Shown here piece by piece: positions 16,313-23,743 of a stretch of DNA of 62,312 nt. The position numbers were made by a program, and so were the translations under genes. Every line of letters begins with the position of its first letter. The stretch's first letter is position 1. The notes under the pieces are model-generated. The model saw nothing but the letters and a program-made list of their open reading frames with translations. It was not told the DNA's origin and did no database searches. The stretch covers positions 1 to 62,312 of the forward strand of contig NZ_JAQURE010000017.1 of NCBI RefSeq assembly GCF_028715765.1, given 5' to 3'. The stretch comes from Rhodoferax sp. (GTDB taxonomy: Bacteria; Pseudomonadota; Gammaproteobacteria; Burkholderiales; Burkholderiaceae_C).

Positions 16313-17373
16313 TGAGTTCCTGTACCACCCTTGCGGCAACGGATGCCGTCGGCATCGAATTCCACCGCGCCACCAACCGCCGCACCATGGTGCTGCTGGT
16401 CACGCTGGTCACCTTGCTGCTGGGCGTGTTGCTGGATGCCGCCACCGGCCCGGCATTTTTGCCGCTGGCGCAGGTGGCGCGCGCCGTGCTGGGCTACCCG
16501 ACTGACGCATCCGTGCAGGCCATCGTCTGGTCAATCCGCCTGCCGGTGGCTTTGACAGCAATAGCCGTGGGTGCGGCACTGGGCTTGTCCGGGGGCATCA
16601 TGCAGACCATTTTGAACAACCCGCTGGCGTCCAGCTACACGCTGGGTATTTCGGCTGGGGCTGGGTTTGGCGCGTCGCTGGTGATTGTGCTGGGGGCCAG
16701 CCTGCCGGTGCCTGAGGCCTATGCCATTGCCGTTAACGCCATGTTGTTTGCCGGGGTCGCCTGCACCGGTGTGTATTGGATTGGTGGCGCGCGCAACGCT
16801 ACCGCCGAGGGGCTGGTGCTGGCCGGCATTGCGCTGCTGTTTTTGTTTCAGGCGCTCTCCAGCCTGCTACAGATGATTGCCTCGCCCGAGTCGCTGCAGC
16901 AGGTGGTGTTCTGGCTGTTTGGCAGCTTGCAAAAATCCACCTAGCCCAAGCTGTGGACCATGCTGGCGGTGCTGGCCGTGTGCACGCCGTTGCTGGTGCG
17001 CGATGTGTGGGGGCTGACCGCACTCAAGCTGGGTGACGCACGCGCCAGTGCCTTGGGCGTGAATGTGCGCGCCCTGCGCATTCGCAGCTTTGTGCTGATC
17101 TCGGCGCTGACTGGCGTGGCGGTGGCTTTCGTCGGCACCATTGGTTTTGTCGGCCTGGTGGCGCCGCATGTGGCGCGCATGCTGATCGGCGAAGACCAGC
17201 GCGGCTTTTTGCCCGCCTCTGCCCTGCTGGGCGCGGTGCTGCTGTCGTTGGCCTCGGTGGCCAGCAAGACCATTTCACCGGGGGCGATTTTTCCGATTGG
17301 CATCGTGACATCGCTGATTGGCGTGCCGTTTTTCATCTGGATGGTGCTGCGCAGCCGCCGCAGCTACTGGTGA
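16312..17373 (+). pseudogene. FecCD-type ABC permease interrupted by one amber codon
   Basis: Read through, the frame encodes a 353-residue permease with about ten membrane segments. It has the FecCD landmarks GGIMQTILNNPLASSYTLG and GFVGLVAPHVARML, the latter touching the ATPase. A single TAG at 16942-16944 (codon 211) splits it after GSLQKST, just where FecCD proteins have a W in the GSL-xx-(A/S/T)-W stretch. One base change from TGG would explain it. Frame and sequence are otherwise intact on both sides. Either it is a recent nonsense mutation that inactivates import, a suppressed amber, or a sequencing error. Flanking binding-protein and ATPase genes are intact, which argues for a very young event. 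Confidence 0.82.
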
Positions 17374-17377
17374 TGCC

Positions 17378-18196
17378 ATGACCATTGCGCTGCAAAACCT
17401 GTGCGTGCACTACGGCCCGCGTCAGGTGCTCCACGGCGTGAGCCTGAGCGCCGGTGCAGGCCGGGTGCTGGGCATCGTCGGGGCCAATGGCTCAGGCAAA
17501 TCGACGCTGATCAAGGCCGTGGCCGGTCTGCTGCCCGCCAGTGGCATCGTTCATTTTGATGGCGGCGCAGAGCGCCCACAAAGCATCGGCTACATGCCGC
17601 AAGACCTGCAGGCTCCAGCAGCGTTAACGGTGCTGGAAGTGGTGCTGCTGGGGCGCATTCAACAGTTGCGACTGAAAGTGCAGCCTGACGACCTGGCCGC
17701 TGTGCGCGAGGTGTTGCAAATGCTGGACATGGATGCGCTGGCGGGCCGGTATGTGAGTGAGCTCAGTGGTGGGCAACGGCAAATGGCGTTTTTGGCGCAG
17801 GCGCTGGTGTCGCAGCCCACCGTGCTGCTGCTGGACGAGCCCATCAGCGCGCTCGACATTTGCCACCAGCTGGAGGTGCTGGCGGTGGTGCGCCACATGA
17901 CGCGCCAGCGCGGCCTGACCACGCTGATCGTGTTGCACGACCTGAACGCCGCAGCGCGCTTTTGTGACGATGTGGCGCTGCTGCAAAACGGCCACCTGCT
18001 GGCCAGCGGCACACCGGCCCAGGTGCTGACGGTGGCGCATATTGCCCAGGCCTTTGGGGTGGAAACCGAAGCCTTGCGGTGCAGCGACGGCACCGGGGTG
18101 CTGGTGCCAATGCGGGCTATGAATAACCTCTTTGGCACTCAAAATGCTATTGATTCGGTGGCTGTTTGGGCAACAGGTATAAGCGCTGCAGTCTGA
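17378..18196 (+). CDS. FecE/BtuD-type ABC transporter ATPase
   Basis: The protein is 272 aa. Walker A is GANGSGKST (about residue 35), the Q-loop is YMPQDLQ, the signature is LSGGQRQ, Walker B is VLLLDEP and the switch is LHDLN. It energises the FecCD-type permease encoded four bases upstream. The last 20 residues are encoded by a degenerate S repeat, so the C-terminal tail (after NNLFGT) is probably not native to the family. This is the last gene of the copper locus; 180 bases without a gene follow. Confidence 0.87.
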   Translation: MTIALQNLCVHYGPRQVLHGVSLSAGAGRVLGIVGANGSGKSTLIKAVAGLLPASGIVHFDGGAERPQSIGYMPQDLQAPAALTVLEVVLLGRIQQLRLKVQPDDLAAVREVLQMLDMDALAGRYVSELSGGQRQMAFLAQALVSQPTVLLLDEPISALDICHQLEVLAVVRHMTRQRGLTTLIVLHDLNAAARFCDDVALLQNGHLLASGTPAQVLTVAHIAQAFGVETEALRCSDGTGVLVPMRAMNNLFGTQNAIDSVAVWATGISAAV

Positions 18197-18203
18197 TTTT
18201 TCA
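18156..18203 (+). repeat. Degenerate S element supplying the stop codon of the ABC ATPase
   Basis: The copy reads ggtggctgtttgggcaac, then aggtataagcgctgcagtctgattttt. It matches the S consensus loosely and contains the TGA at 18194-18196. The ATPase reading frame runs into it. Confidence 0.5.
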
Positions 18204-18233
18204 TACGTAGTTGGACTGCAGCTTTGCCCCCCC

Positions 18234-18271
18234 GTGGCGACTCAATCGGTACGGGGGTGGCGAGTCACCAC
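18234..18271. other. Inverted repeat in the gap after the copper locus
   Basis: GTGGCGACTC and GAGTCACCAC pair at nine of ten positions around an 18-base loop. There is no T-run, so factor-independent termination is doubtful. The remainder of 18197-18376 shows no gene. Confidence 0.35.
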
Positions 18272-18341
18272 GCGCGGGCGATCTCATTTTGTTAGTACCG
18301 TGGGGGTCGTACAGATGTTCACCTTGTCGATCAAATCAGGT

Positions 18342-18370
18342 TTGTTGTGAACCCAGCAAACTGGTAAACT
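18342..18370 (+). promoter_or_regulatory. Promoter of vapBC
   Basis: TTGTTG (18342-18347), a 17-base spacer and TAAACT (18365-18370) form a plausible sigma-70 promoter. The predicted start point falls at or just before the ATG at 18377, which lacks a Shine-Dalgarno sequence, so the antitoxin message may be leaderless. Confidence 0.45.
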
Positions 18371-18376
18371 TGTTTC

Positions 18377-18682
18377 ATGAAAACTACGCTGGATTTGCCC
18401 GATGAACTGATGCGAGAGATGAAGCTTCGTGCTGTCATTCAGGGGCGCACGTTGCGCGACTTGGTGGCTGAATTTCTCAGGCAGGGGCTTGGGTTGTCAG
18501 CCACGACACCAAGTCCAGTCCAGTCACCTGGCGGCATGGTGACGCTCAATGGCGGTGGCCTGCCGGTCATCCGTTGCCGTGCCGACGCACCCGCGGCACA
18601 AATGCGTCCACAAGACTTGCTTGCACTGGAACAACAGACGCAAGCAGAACAGGATATGGGCCGTGCCAGCAGCGCTGTTTGA
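18377..18682 (+). CDS. vapB: VapB-type ribbon-helix-helix antitoxin
   Basis: The protein is 101 aa. The N-terminus MKTTLDLPDELMREMKLRA is a typical ribbon-helix-helix start: beta strand, then helices with GRTLRDLVAEFLRQGL. The C-terminal part is less ordered and should bind the toxin. Its end overlaps the toxin gene by 20 bases, which is usual for VapBC. It would repress its own promoter and neutralise the PIN-domain ribonuclease. Confidence 0.82.
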   Translation: MKTTLDLPDELMREMKLRAVIQGRTLRDLVAEFLRQGLGLSATTPSPVQSPGGMVTLNGGGLPVIRCRADAPAAQMRPQDLLALEQQTQAEQDMGRASSAV

Positions 18683-19112
18683 CACCAACATCTGGATTGC
18701 AGCCGTTTTCACCACGCACCCTTGCCATGCGGTGGCTCAACAAGCCTTGCAGCTTGCCACGCCGTTAGAACCTGCCGTGTTTTGCCGGGCCACGCAACAA
18801 AGCTTTTTGCGCTTGGCATCCACGCCAGTCATCCAAAAAACGTATGGCGCAGAAGGCTTGACCAACCGTGATGCACTGGTCGCCCTCGACGCATTGCAAG
18901 CCTTGCCCCAGTGCAGCCAGCGTGATGAAACGCCAGGGGTGTTTGCGTTGTGGCGCACTTTGGCAAGCCGTGGCACGGCATCGCCCAAAGTCTGGATGGA
19001 TGCTTATTTGGCCGCTTTTGCGTTAGCCGGTGGCTTGCGTTTGGTGACGCTGGATGGTGATTTCAGAAACTTTGTGCCGCACGGGCTCGATTTGACGCTG
19101 TTGCAGCCGTAA
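18663..19112 (+). CDS. vapC: VapC-type PIN-domain ribonuclease toxin
   Basis: The protein is 149 aa from a GTG at 18663, chosen because the PIN fold starts at once (ALFDTNIWIAAV). The acidic residues are the Asp of FDTN, a Glu (LEPAVFCRATQQ region), Asp of VWMDAYLAAFA, and Asp of VTLDGDF. It should cut RNA when free of its antitoxin. The start lies inside the vapB gene in another frame, so the two are translationally coupled. An alternative start further upstream would add an unrelated N-terminal tail and is less likely. Confidence 0.82.
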   Translation: MPAALFDTNIWIAAVFTTHPCHAVAQQALQLATPLEPAVFCRATQQSFLRLASTPVIQKTYGAEGLTNRDALVALDALQALPQCSQRDETPGVFALWRTLASRGTASPKVWMDAYLAAFALAGGLRLVTLDGDFRNFVPHGLDLTLLQP

Positions 19113-19171
19113 GCCGCCACCGCTTTGCATGGTTTGCACACTTGGCGCTAGGGTGCATGCGGCTCTGACTT

Positions 19172-20464
19172 TCATATGAAGCCAGCCTGTTGCTGCTGAC
19201 CATCAAGGCCAAGCGCTGTGGCCAACACCTTCAATTGCTGCGCCGCGGCGGCATCATGAATGGCGATGCCATGCGACCAAAGCACCAGCATTCTCTGAGC
19301 GGTCGGGATAAAGCTGGGGTACCGGGCTGCCTGGGTCGCCGCATCCTGCCCCACACTGAGCATGGCATTGACCAAACGGGTGTGGGTCTCAACTTGAAAC
19401 TTGGGCGCAACAAAACACCGGTCGGCCAACTCTTTCAGGTTTTTGCGGGTAAACCAGCGCTTGACACCCCCAAAACTCAGGGCCGGTGCGTCAAGCGCAT
19501 CGCCGTTCTGCGCTCTTGGCGCATAGACCGACATGGACAACATGTCAAAAACGGGCGACAAGCGCACATCGCTGGCGCTTGAATAAACAAAACCAAAATT
19601 TTTCAGGTGCGCATCACCATTGCGGATGGCCATGCAGGCCACGTAGTGCGCGTAAAACTGCTCAAGCGCCGCTCTTCTTTGCTCAAGTGGGCAGAACTCA
19701 GCGATCTTTTTGATGATTTTTTCCACCGAACCAGAAAACTTGTCGCCCGCATTGAGTGCCAGCATCGCGCACATGTCCTCAAAAGCCAGGTTGACACCGG
19801 GCTCAAGCACATCAAAGCGGCGAATCGCCAGGCGATTGGCATCCTCTGAGAGTTGAAACTCGGGCACGGGCAAGCCCATTTGTTTTGCCACGCTAAGGCC
19901 AAAATATTCATTCAGGATCAGATGAGGATGGTCGTCGTCATTGGACTTGATGATCCAGTGGTCAAAAATCAAGGTGCTTTTGCGATCCGCAGGCGTGTCC
20001 AAGTGTGGGCTTTTTGCCAGAAATTTGGGAAAGCCACCTGACACGCCTGAGAAATCGGCATGGTCTTCCAGAAAGCGGGCCACCATTTCTTTCGAGCTGC
20101 TTTTGAGCAAAGTTTGCAAGTCCTCGCACGGACTCTGCGTTGGCAGGGGCGACCCATAGGGAGCGAGCTTGATGCGGCCCACCAAATGCGCCCCCACCAC
20201 CGAGAGCAATTCCATGTCGCCAAAATAGTCGAAATGTTTGGCAAATTTTTTGGTCAACATCTGCCTGAGCGCACCTTCAGGCAAACTGACTTGAAACACC
20301 GGGTGCAACGCGGAGTGAACCCAGCTCTCAAGGCGAACCGGCATCAGCAAAGACACCATTTGGCTGCTGGCTATATGGGTTTGGTACGAAAAAACATAGC
20401 GGTTGAGATCAACTTGCTCCAGCGTACCGACCAAATCATGGTTGACGTAAACGTCCAGCTTCAC
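19172..20464 (-). CDS. hipA: HipA-type serine/threonine kinase toxin
   Basis: The protein is 430 aa, close to standard HipA length. The N-terminal subdomain (MKLDVYVN, PVFQVSLPEGALRQML) precedes the kinase. SGVSGGFPKFLAK gives the phosphate loop, RNGDAHLKNFG the catalytic loop, and LSPVFDML the metal-binding DFG-like site. HipA kinases phosphorylate a tRNA synthetase or another translation factor and cause dormancy. It overlaps the upstream hipB gene by four bases in ATGA form. It lacks the HipS-type third protein. Function as a toxin is inferred from family and arrangement. Confidence 0.88.
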   Translation of the reverse strand: MKLDVYVNHDLVGTLEQVDLNRYVFSYQTHIASSQMVSLLMPVRLESWVHSALHPVFQVSLPEGALRQMLTKKFAKHFDYFGDMELLSVVGAHLVGRIKLAPYGSPLPTQSPCEDLQTLLKSSSKEMVARFLEDHADFSGVSGGFPKFLAKSPHLDTPADRKSTLIFDHWIIKSNDDDHPHLILNEYFGLSVAKQMGLPVPEFQLSEDANRLAIRRFDVLEPGVNLAFEDMCAMLALNAGDKFSGSVEKIIKKIAEFCPLEQRRAALEQFYAHYVACMAIRNGDAHLKNFGFVYSSASDVRLSPVFDMLSMSVYAPRAQNGDALDAPALSFGGVKRWFTRKNLKELADRCFVAPKFQVETHTRLVNAMLSVGQDAATQAARYPSFIPTAQRMLVLWSHGIAIHDAAAAQQLKVLATALGLDGQQQQAGFI

Positions 20465-20757
20465 AGCGCACCTCCAAAACGGTCTTTGGCGTTTTGGGCA
20501 TTCATGTCGTCAAGCGTGGGGGGGTGAGAGCTGCCCGCCTGCGTGACGATGTCCAGGCAAGTCAGCAGCCGACGCAAGGTGCTCAGGTTGCAGTCGCCCC
20601 CTTTTTCGATCATCAGCAGTGCCCTGCGGCTGATGCCTGCGGCCTGCGCCAACTTGGCCTGGCTCCAGCGCAGTTGCTTGCGTTTGGCCACCACTGCGCT
20701 CACCAGTGGGTCGAGATGGTCTAGATTTGGCAAGGGTTGGGGTGGCTGGGTGGGCAT
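20461..20757 (-). CDS. hipB: HipB-type helix-turn-helix antitoxin/repressor
   Basis: The protein is 98 aa. A Cro/C1-type helix-turn-helix fills residues about 17-75 (LRWSQAKLAQAAGISRRALLMIE, then NLSTLRRLLTCLDI). It precedes hipA with a four-base overlap and should bind HipA and repress the operon. Two direct repeats just upstream (20765-20825) are candidate operators. The C-terminal tail of about 20 residues is short and polar. Confidence 0.82.
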   Translation of the reverse strand: MPTQPPQPLPNLDHLDPLVSAVVAKRKQLRWSQAKLAQAAGISRRALLMIEKGGDCNLSTLRRLLTCLDIVTQAGSSHPPTLDDMNAQNAKDRFGGAL

Positions 20758-20764
20758 GGCTGAG

Positions 20765-20825
20765 GTAATCTTTAAATCACTATTTAACCACGATTATCAA
20801 ATTTAGTAATCTTTGAATCACCTAT
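20765..20825. promoter_or_regulatory. Two direct repeats upstream of hipBA, candidate operators
   Basis: GTAATCTTTAAATCACTAT (20765-20783) and GTAATCTTTGAATCACCTAT (20806-20825) are near-identical and 41 bases apart, about four helical turns. They lie immediately before hipB. Repressor binding is inferred. Confidence 0.5.
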
Positions 20826-20859
20826 TGGGTTGATGGCTTTGCCCGCAAGGTGCTACGCA

Positions 20860-21792
20860 CTACCCAACATGCGCCCAGCGCAGGCAAGCGCCAAAGGCCT
20901 GGGTCACCCGGCTGGCTTGCGGCGAGGCGCGCACGATGCTGAAAAAACTGCAGCGGTAGCTGAAGCATTCGGGCTTGAGCGCGCGCATCTGCCCCTGCCG
21001 CACAAAGTCAGCGGCGTAGTGGTCGGGCAAAAAGCCTAAAAAGCAGCCCGACAAAATCAGCGTGGCAATGGCTTCCTGGTCATAGCCGGTGGCAGCGCGG
21101 GTCAAGGCCACTTGCTGGGTCAGCTCCATGTTGGGCGAGTGGTAGCCCAGCCCGGCAAAAGCATGGGCACGCAATGCCGCCCAATCCAGTGGCTCGGCGT
21201 TGGGCGCAGCGGCAAACAGTGGGTGTGCCGCACCGCAATACAAATACATGGTCTCGGTAAACAGCTCGTCATAGGCCAGCAGCTTGGAGGTGCGGTGGCC
21301 GGGGATGATGCCGACCTGAAACTGGCCGTCGAGCACGCCGCGCTCAATGGCATCGAGCGGTGCCACATGCAGGTGCAGCGCCACCTCTGGCGCCTGCGCC
21401 ACAAACCGCGCAATGGCTTGGCCAATGTGCGATTGCGGGTTGCTGGCGGTTTTGTCAAACACGGCCAAATGCAGCTCGCCGCCCATGCGCTGGTGAATTT
21501 CATCCACCCGGCTGCGAAACGCATCGGCACTGGCCAGCAGGCGCAGGGTTTCGGCATAGATCTGTTGGCCTTCAGCCGTGAGCGCAAAGCCAGCGCGGCC
21601 ACGACGGCACAAGCGCAGACCCAAGCGGGTTTCCAGGTCTTTGATGTGGCGGCTGACGGTGCTGGTGCCGATGTTGAGCGCCAGCTCGGCCGCAGCCATG
21701 CCGCCACAGTCGGCCACGGTTTTGAACACACGCAGCAGGCGCAAGTCCATGTCACTGAGCTGGCCGAGGGCGGCGCGGGTTTTAACTTGCAT
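20860..21792 (-). CDS. LysR-family regulator, probably of beta-alanine catabolism
   Basis: The protein is 310 aa. The N-terminal helix-turn-helix is at about residues 15-75 (LLRVFKTVADCGGMAAAELAL, then TSTVSRHIKDLETRLG). The effector domain follows (HLAVFDKTASNPQSHIG through LGFLPDHYAADFV). It is divergent from the omega-aminotransferase gene with 87 bases between start codons, the classical LysR layout. So it likely activates that gene in response to beta-alanine or a related amine; the effector is inferred. Confidence 0.85.
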   Translation of the reverse strand: MQVKTRAALGQLSDMDLRLLRVFKTVADCGGMAAAELALNIGTSTVSRHIKDLETRLGLRLCRRGRAGFALTAEGQQIYAETLRLLASADAFRSRVDEIHQRMGGELHLAVFDKTASNPQSHIGQAIARFVAQAPEVALHLHVAPLDAIERGVLDGQFQVGIIPGHRTSKLLAYDELFTETMYLYCGAAHPLFAAAPNAEPLDWAALRAHAFAGLGYHSPNMELTQQVALTRAATGYDQEAIATLILSGCFLGFLPDHYAADFVRQGQMRALKPECFSYRCSFFSIVRASPQASRVTQAFGACLRWAHVG

Positions 21793-21808
21793 AAATTGTC
21801 AACTTTAT
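21791..21808. promoter_or_regulatory. LysR-type dyad at the divergent promoter
   Basis: ATAAAttgtcaacTTTAT has perfect 5-bp arms and fits the T-N11-A pattern of LysR boxes. It overlaps the LysR start codon, so binding there could also give self-repression. Confidence 0.4.
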
Positions 21809-21879
21809 GGTGATGCTTGTTCATTTATAAGAGTAACAGAGCCGCTCACAATCGGCTTTTTTGCACCCCCAGGAGCCCC

Positions 21880-23262
21880 ATGAACATGCCCGCCAGCCCA
21901 GACACTCAAGCCCTGACCCGCCCGCGCACGGACGCGGCCTGGCTGGACGCGCACTGGATGCCGTTCACCGGCAACCGCGATTTCAAAGCCCACCCGCGCA
22001 TGATGGCCAGCGCCCAGGGCGCGTATTACACCGACATCGACGGGCGGCGCATTTTTGATGGCCTCTCAGGCCTGTGGACGTGTGGCCTCGGCCATGGCCG
22101 CGCCGAGTTGGTAGAAGCCGCGCGCAAGCAGTTGGCCACGCTGGACTACTCGCCCGCATTCCAGTTTGGCCACCCGCTCTCATTTGCCTTGGCCAACAAG
22201 CTCAAGGAACTCACACCGGCTGGTCTGGACTATGTGTTTTTCACCGGCTCGGGGTCGGAGAGCGCCGACACGTCGCTGAAGATGGCACGCGCCTACTGGC
22301 GCGCCAAGGGGCAGGGCACCAAAACGCTGTTGATCGGGCGCGAAAAGGGCTACCACGGGGTCAACTTTGGCGGTATTTCAGTGGGTGGCATTGGCGGCAA
22401 CCGCAAGGTGTTTGGCCAGGGCATAGCCGCTGACCATTTGCCGCACACGCAGCCGCCGGCGGGTTCGTTTTACCGCGGCTTGCCGCCCGCTAAGGCGCAA
22501 GCCAACGGCTACGGTGGCGCTGCTTTGGCCGACGATTTGCTCAAGCTGATTGCACTGCACGATGCCAGCAACATTGCCGCTGTCATCGTGGAGCCCATGT
22601 CTGGCTCAGCCGGTGTGGTGGTGCCGCCAGCAGGCTATTTGAAACGCATCCGCGACATCTGCACGGCGCACAACATCTTGCTGATTTTTGACGAAGTCAT
22701 CACCGGCTTTGGCCGTCTGGGCACTTACACCGGTGCAGAATATTTTGGTGTGACGCCGGACATCATGAACTGCGCCAAGCAGATCACCAACGGCGCGCAA
22801 CCGCTCGGCGTGGTGCTGGCCAGCAAAGACATTTACGACACCTTCATGGCCACGGGTGGGCCCGATTACCTGCTGGAGTTTGCCCACGGTTACACCTACT
22901 CGGCGCACCCGGTGCCGTGCGCGGTGGGCTTGGCGACGCTGGATATTTTGGTGCGCGAGCACATGCTGGAGCGTGTCAAGGCACTGGCGCCGCACTTTGA
23001 GTCCGCGGTGCATTCGCTCAAGGGTTGCAAGCACGTGGCTGACATTCGCAACCTGGGGCTGGCGGCAGGCTTCACCATTGACGCGCTGCCAGGCGAGCCG
23101 GCCAAACGGCCGTATGAGATTGCCAAGGCGATGCTGTCCAAGGGCTTTTATGTGCGCTACGGTGGCGACACCATCCAGCTGGCGCCGCCATTCATTTCTA
23201 CGCCCGAGCAGATGGACAGTTTGATCAATGCGCTGGGTGAAACCTTTAACACTACGGCGTGA
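21880..23262 (+). CDS. Omega-amino acid:pyruvate aminotransferase (beta-alanine type)
   Basis: The protein is 460 aa and belongs to class III PLP aminotransferases. Motifs include HWMPFTGNRDFKAHPRMM, GSGSESADTSLKMARAYWR, the Asp of LLIFDEVITGFGRLG, and the PLP lysine in NCAKQITNGAQPLG. The family moves the amino group of beta-alanine or similar omega-amines to pyruvate, giving malonate semialdehyde and alanine. The start at 21880 is set by AGGAG at 21871. The product feeds the MmsA-type dehydrogenase at 23744. The enzyme class is firm; beta-alanine as substrate rests on the MmsA neighbour. Confidence 0.87.
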   Translation: MNMPASPDTQALTRPRTDAAWLDAHWMPFTGNRDFKAHPRMMASAQGAYYTDIDGRRIFDGLSGLWTCGLGHGRAELVEAARKQLATLDYSPAFQFGHPLSFALANKLKELTPAGLDYVFFTGSGSESADTSLKMARAYWRAKGQGTKTLLIGREKGYHGVNFGGISVGGIGGNRKVFGQGIAADHLPHTQPPAGSFYRGLPPAKAQANGYGGAALADDLLKLIALHDASNIAAVIVEPMSGSAGVVVPPAGYLKRIRDICTAHNILLIFDEVITGFGRLGTYTGAEYFGVTPDIMNCAKQITNGAQPLGVVLASKDIYDTFMATGGPDYLLEFAHGYTYSAHPVPCAVGLATLDILVREHMLERVKALAPHFESAVHSLKGCKHVADIRNLGLAAGFTIDALPGEPAKRPYEIAKAMLSKGFYVRYGGDTIQLAPPFISTPEQMDSLINALGETFNTTA

Positions 23263-23278
23263 GTGGATGGATGTTTAG

Positions 23279-23384
23279 CTCCTTCCCCCGCTGGGGGAAG
23301 GTTGGGATGGGGGCGCGCTTGACACCGATGAGCGCCCTTGCAATGCCAGCCCCCACCCCTGCCCTCCCCCAGCGGGGGAGGGAG
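23279..23384. repeat. Long inverted repeat, REP/BIME-like
   Basis: Two arms of about 36 bp (23279-23314 and 23349-23384) are near-perfect reverse complements. Each arm has its own CCCCCGCTGGGGG-type palindrome. The two arms are separated by 34 bases. The whole could fold into a large hairpin after the aminotransferase gene. Such elements are commonly dispersed and noncoding. Confidence 0.75.
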
Positions 23385-23465
23385 TCGGGCAGGGTTCTTC
23401 GTTTCCGGCTCGTCCGGGTTAGGGCTTATTCATGAACAAAACCTTAGGCTGAGAAAGTTTGTCTG

Positions 23466-23642
23466 ATGTACCTACCCAAACACTTTGAAGAAACCCGCCC
23501 CGAGGTGCTGCACGCGGCCATTGCTGCGCACCCGCTAGCCAGCCTGGTAACGGTGCAAAACGGCGTGGTCACCGGTCTGCGCCAGGAACCAGGCGACCAG
23601 ACTACTGAGATGGCTGAATGGGTCTCCAAACAACTACGATAA
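23466..23642 (+). pseudogene. paiB-like gene remnant with internal deletion
   Basis: The 58-codon frame begins MYLPKHFEETRPEVLHAAI, which is the start of PaiB-type FMN-binding regulators. After about 30 residues it jumps to GVVTGLRQEPGDQTTEMAEW, which resembles their C-terminal end. Family members are around 200 aa, so about 150 residues have been lost in frame. No FMN domain remains. An S repeat follows the stop at once and a BIME-like repeat precedes it; both could have promoted the deletion. Confidence 0.65.
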
Positions 23643-23643
23643 A

Positions 23644-23692
23644 CATAGCTGCTTGCGCTTTATATATATGCGCTAGAGCCTGATTTCTTATA
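23644..23692 (+). repeat. S element
   Basis: The copy reads catagctgcttgcgctttat, then atatatgcgctagagcctgattt. It is close to consensus and lies between the paiB remnant and the mmsA gene. Confidence 0.7.
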
Positions 23693-23743
23693 TATTTTCT
23701 AATCCTTTTTCAATCCCCCCATTCCCTCACCAAGACCATCACC

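Noticed and set aside
5633..18196. Methanobactin biosynthesis
   Set aside because: MbnP and MbnH relatives are present, but no precursor peptide or MbnB/MbnC-like gene is seen between or beside them.
18211..18405. A 64-codon plus-strand frame between the copper locus and vapB
   Set aside because: It overlaps the vapB promoter and start in another frame and has no ribosome site.
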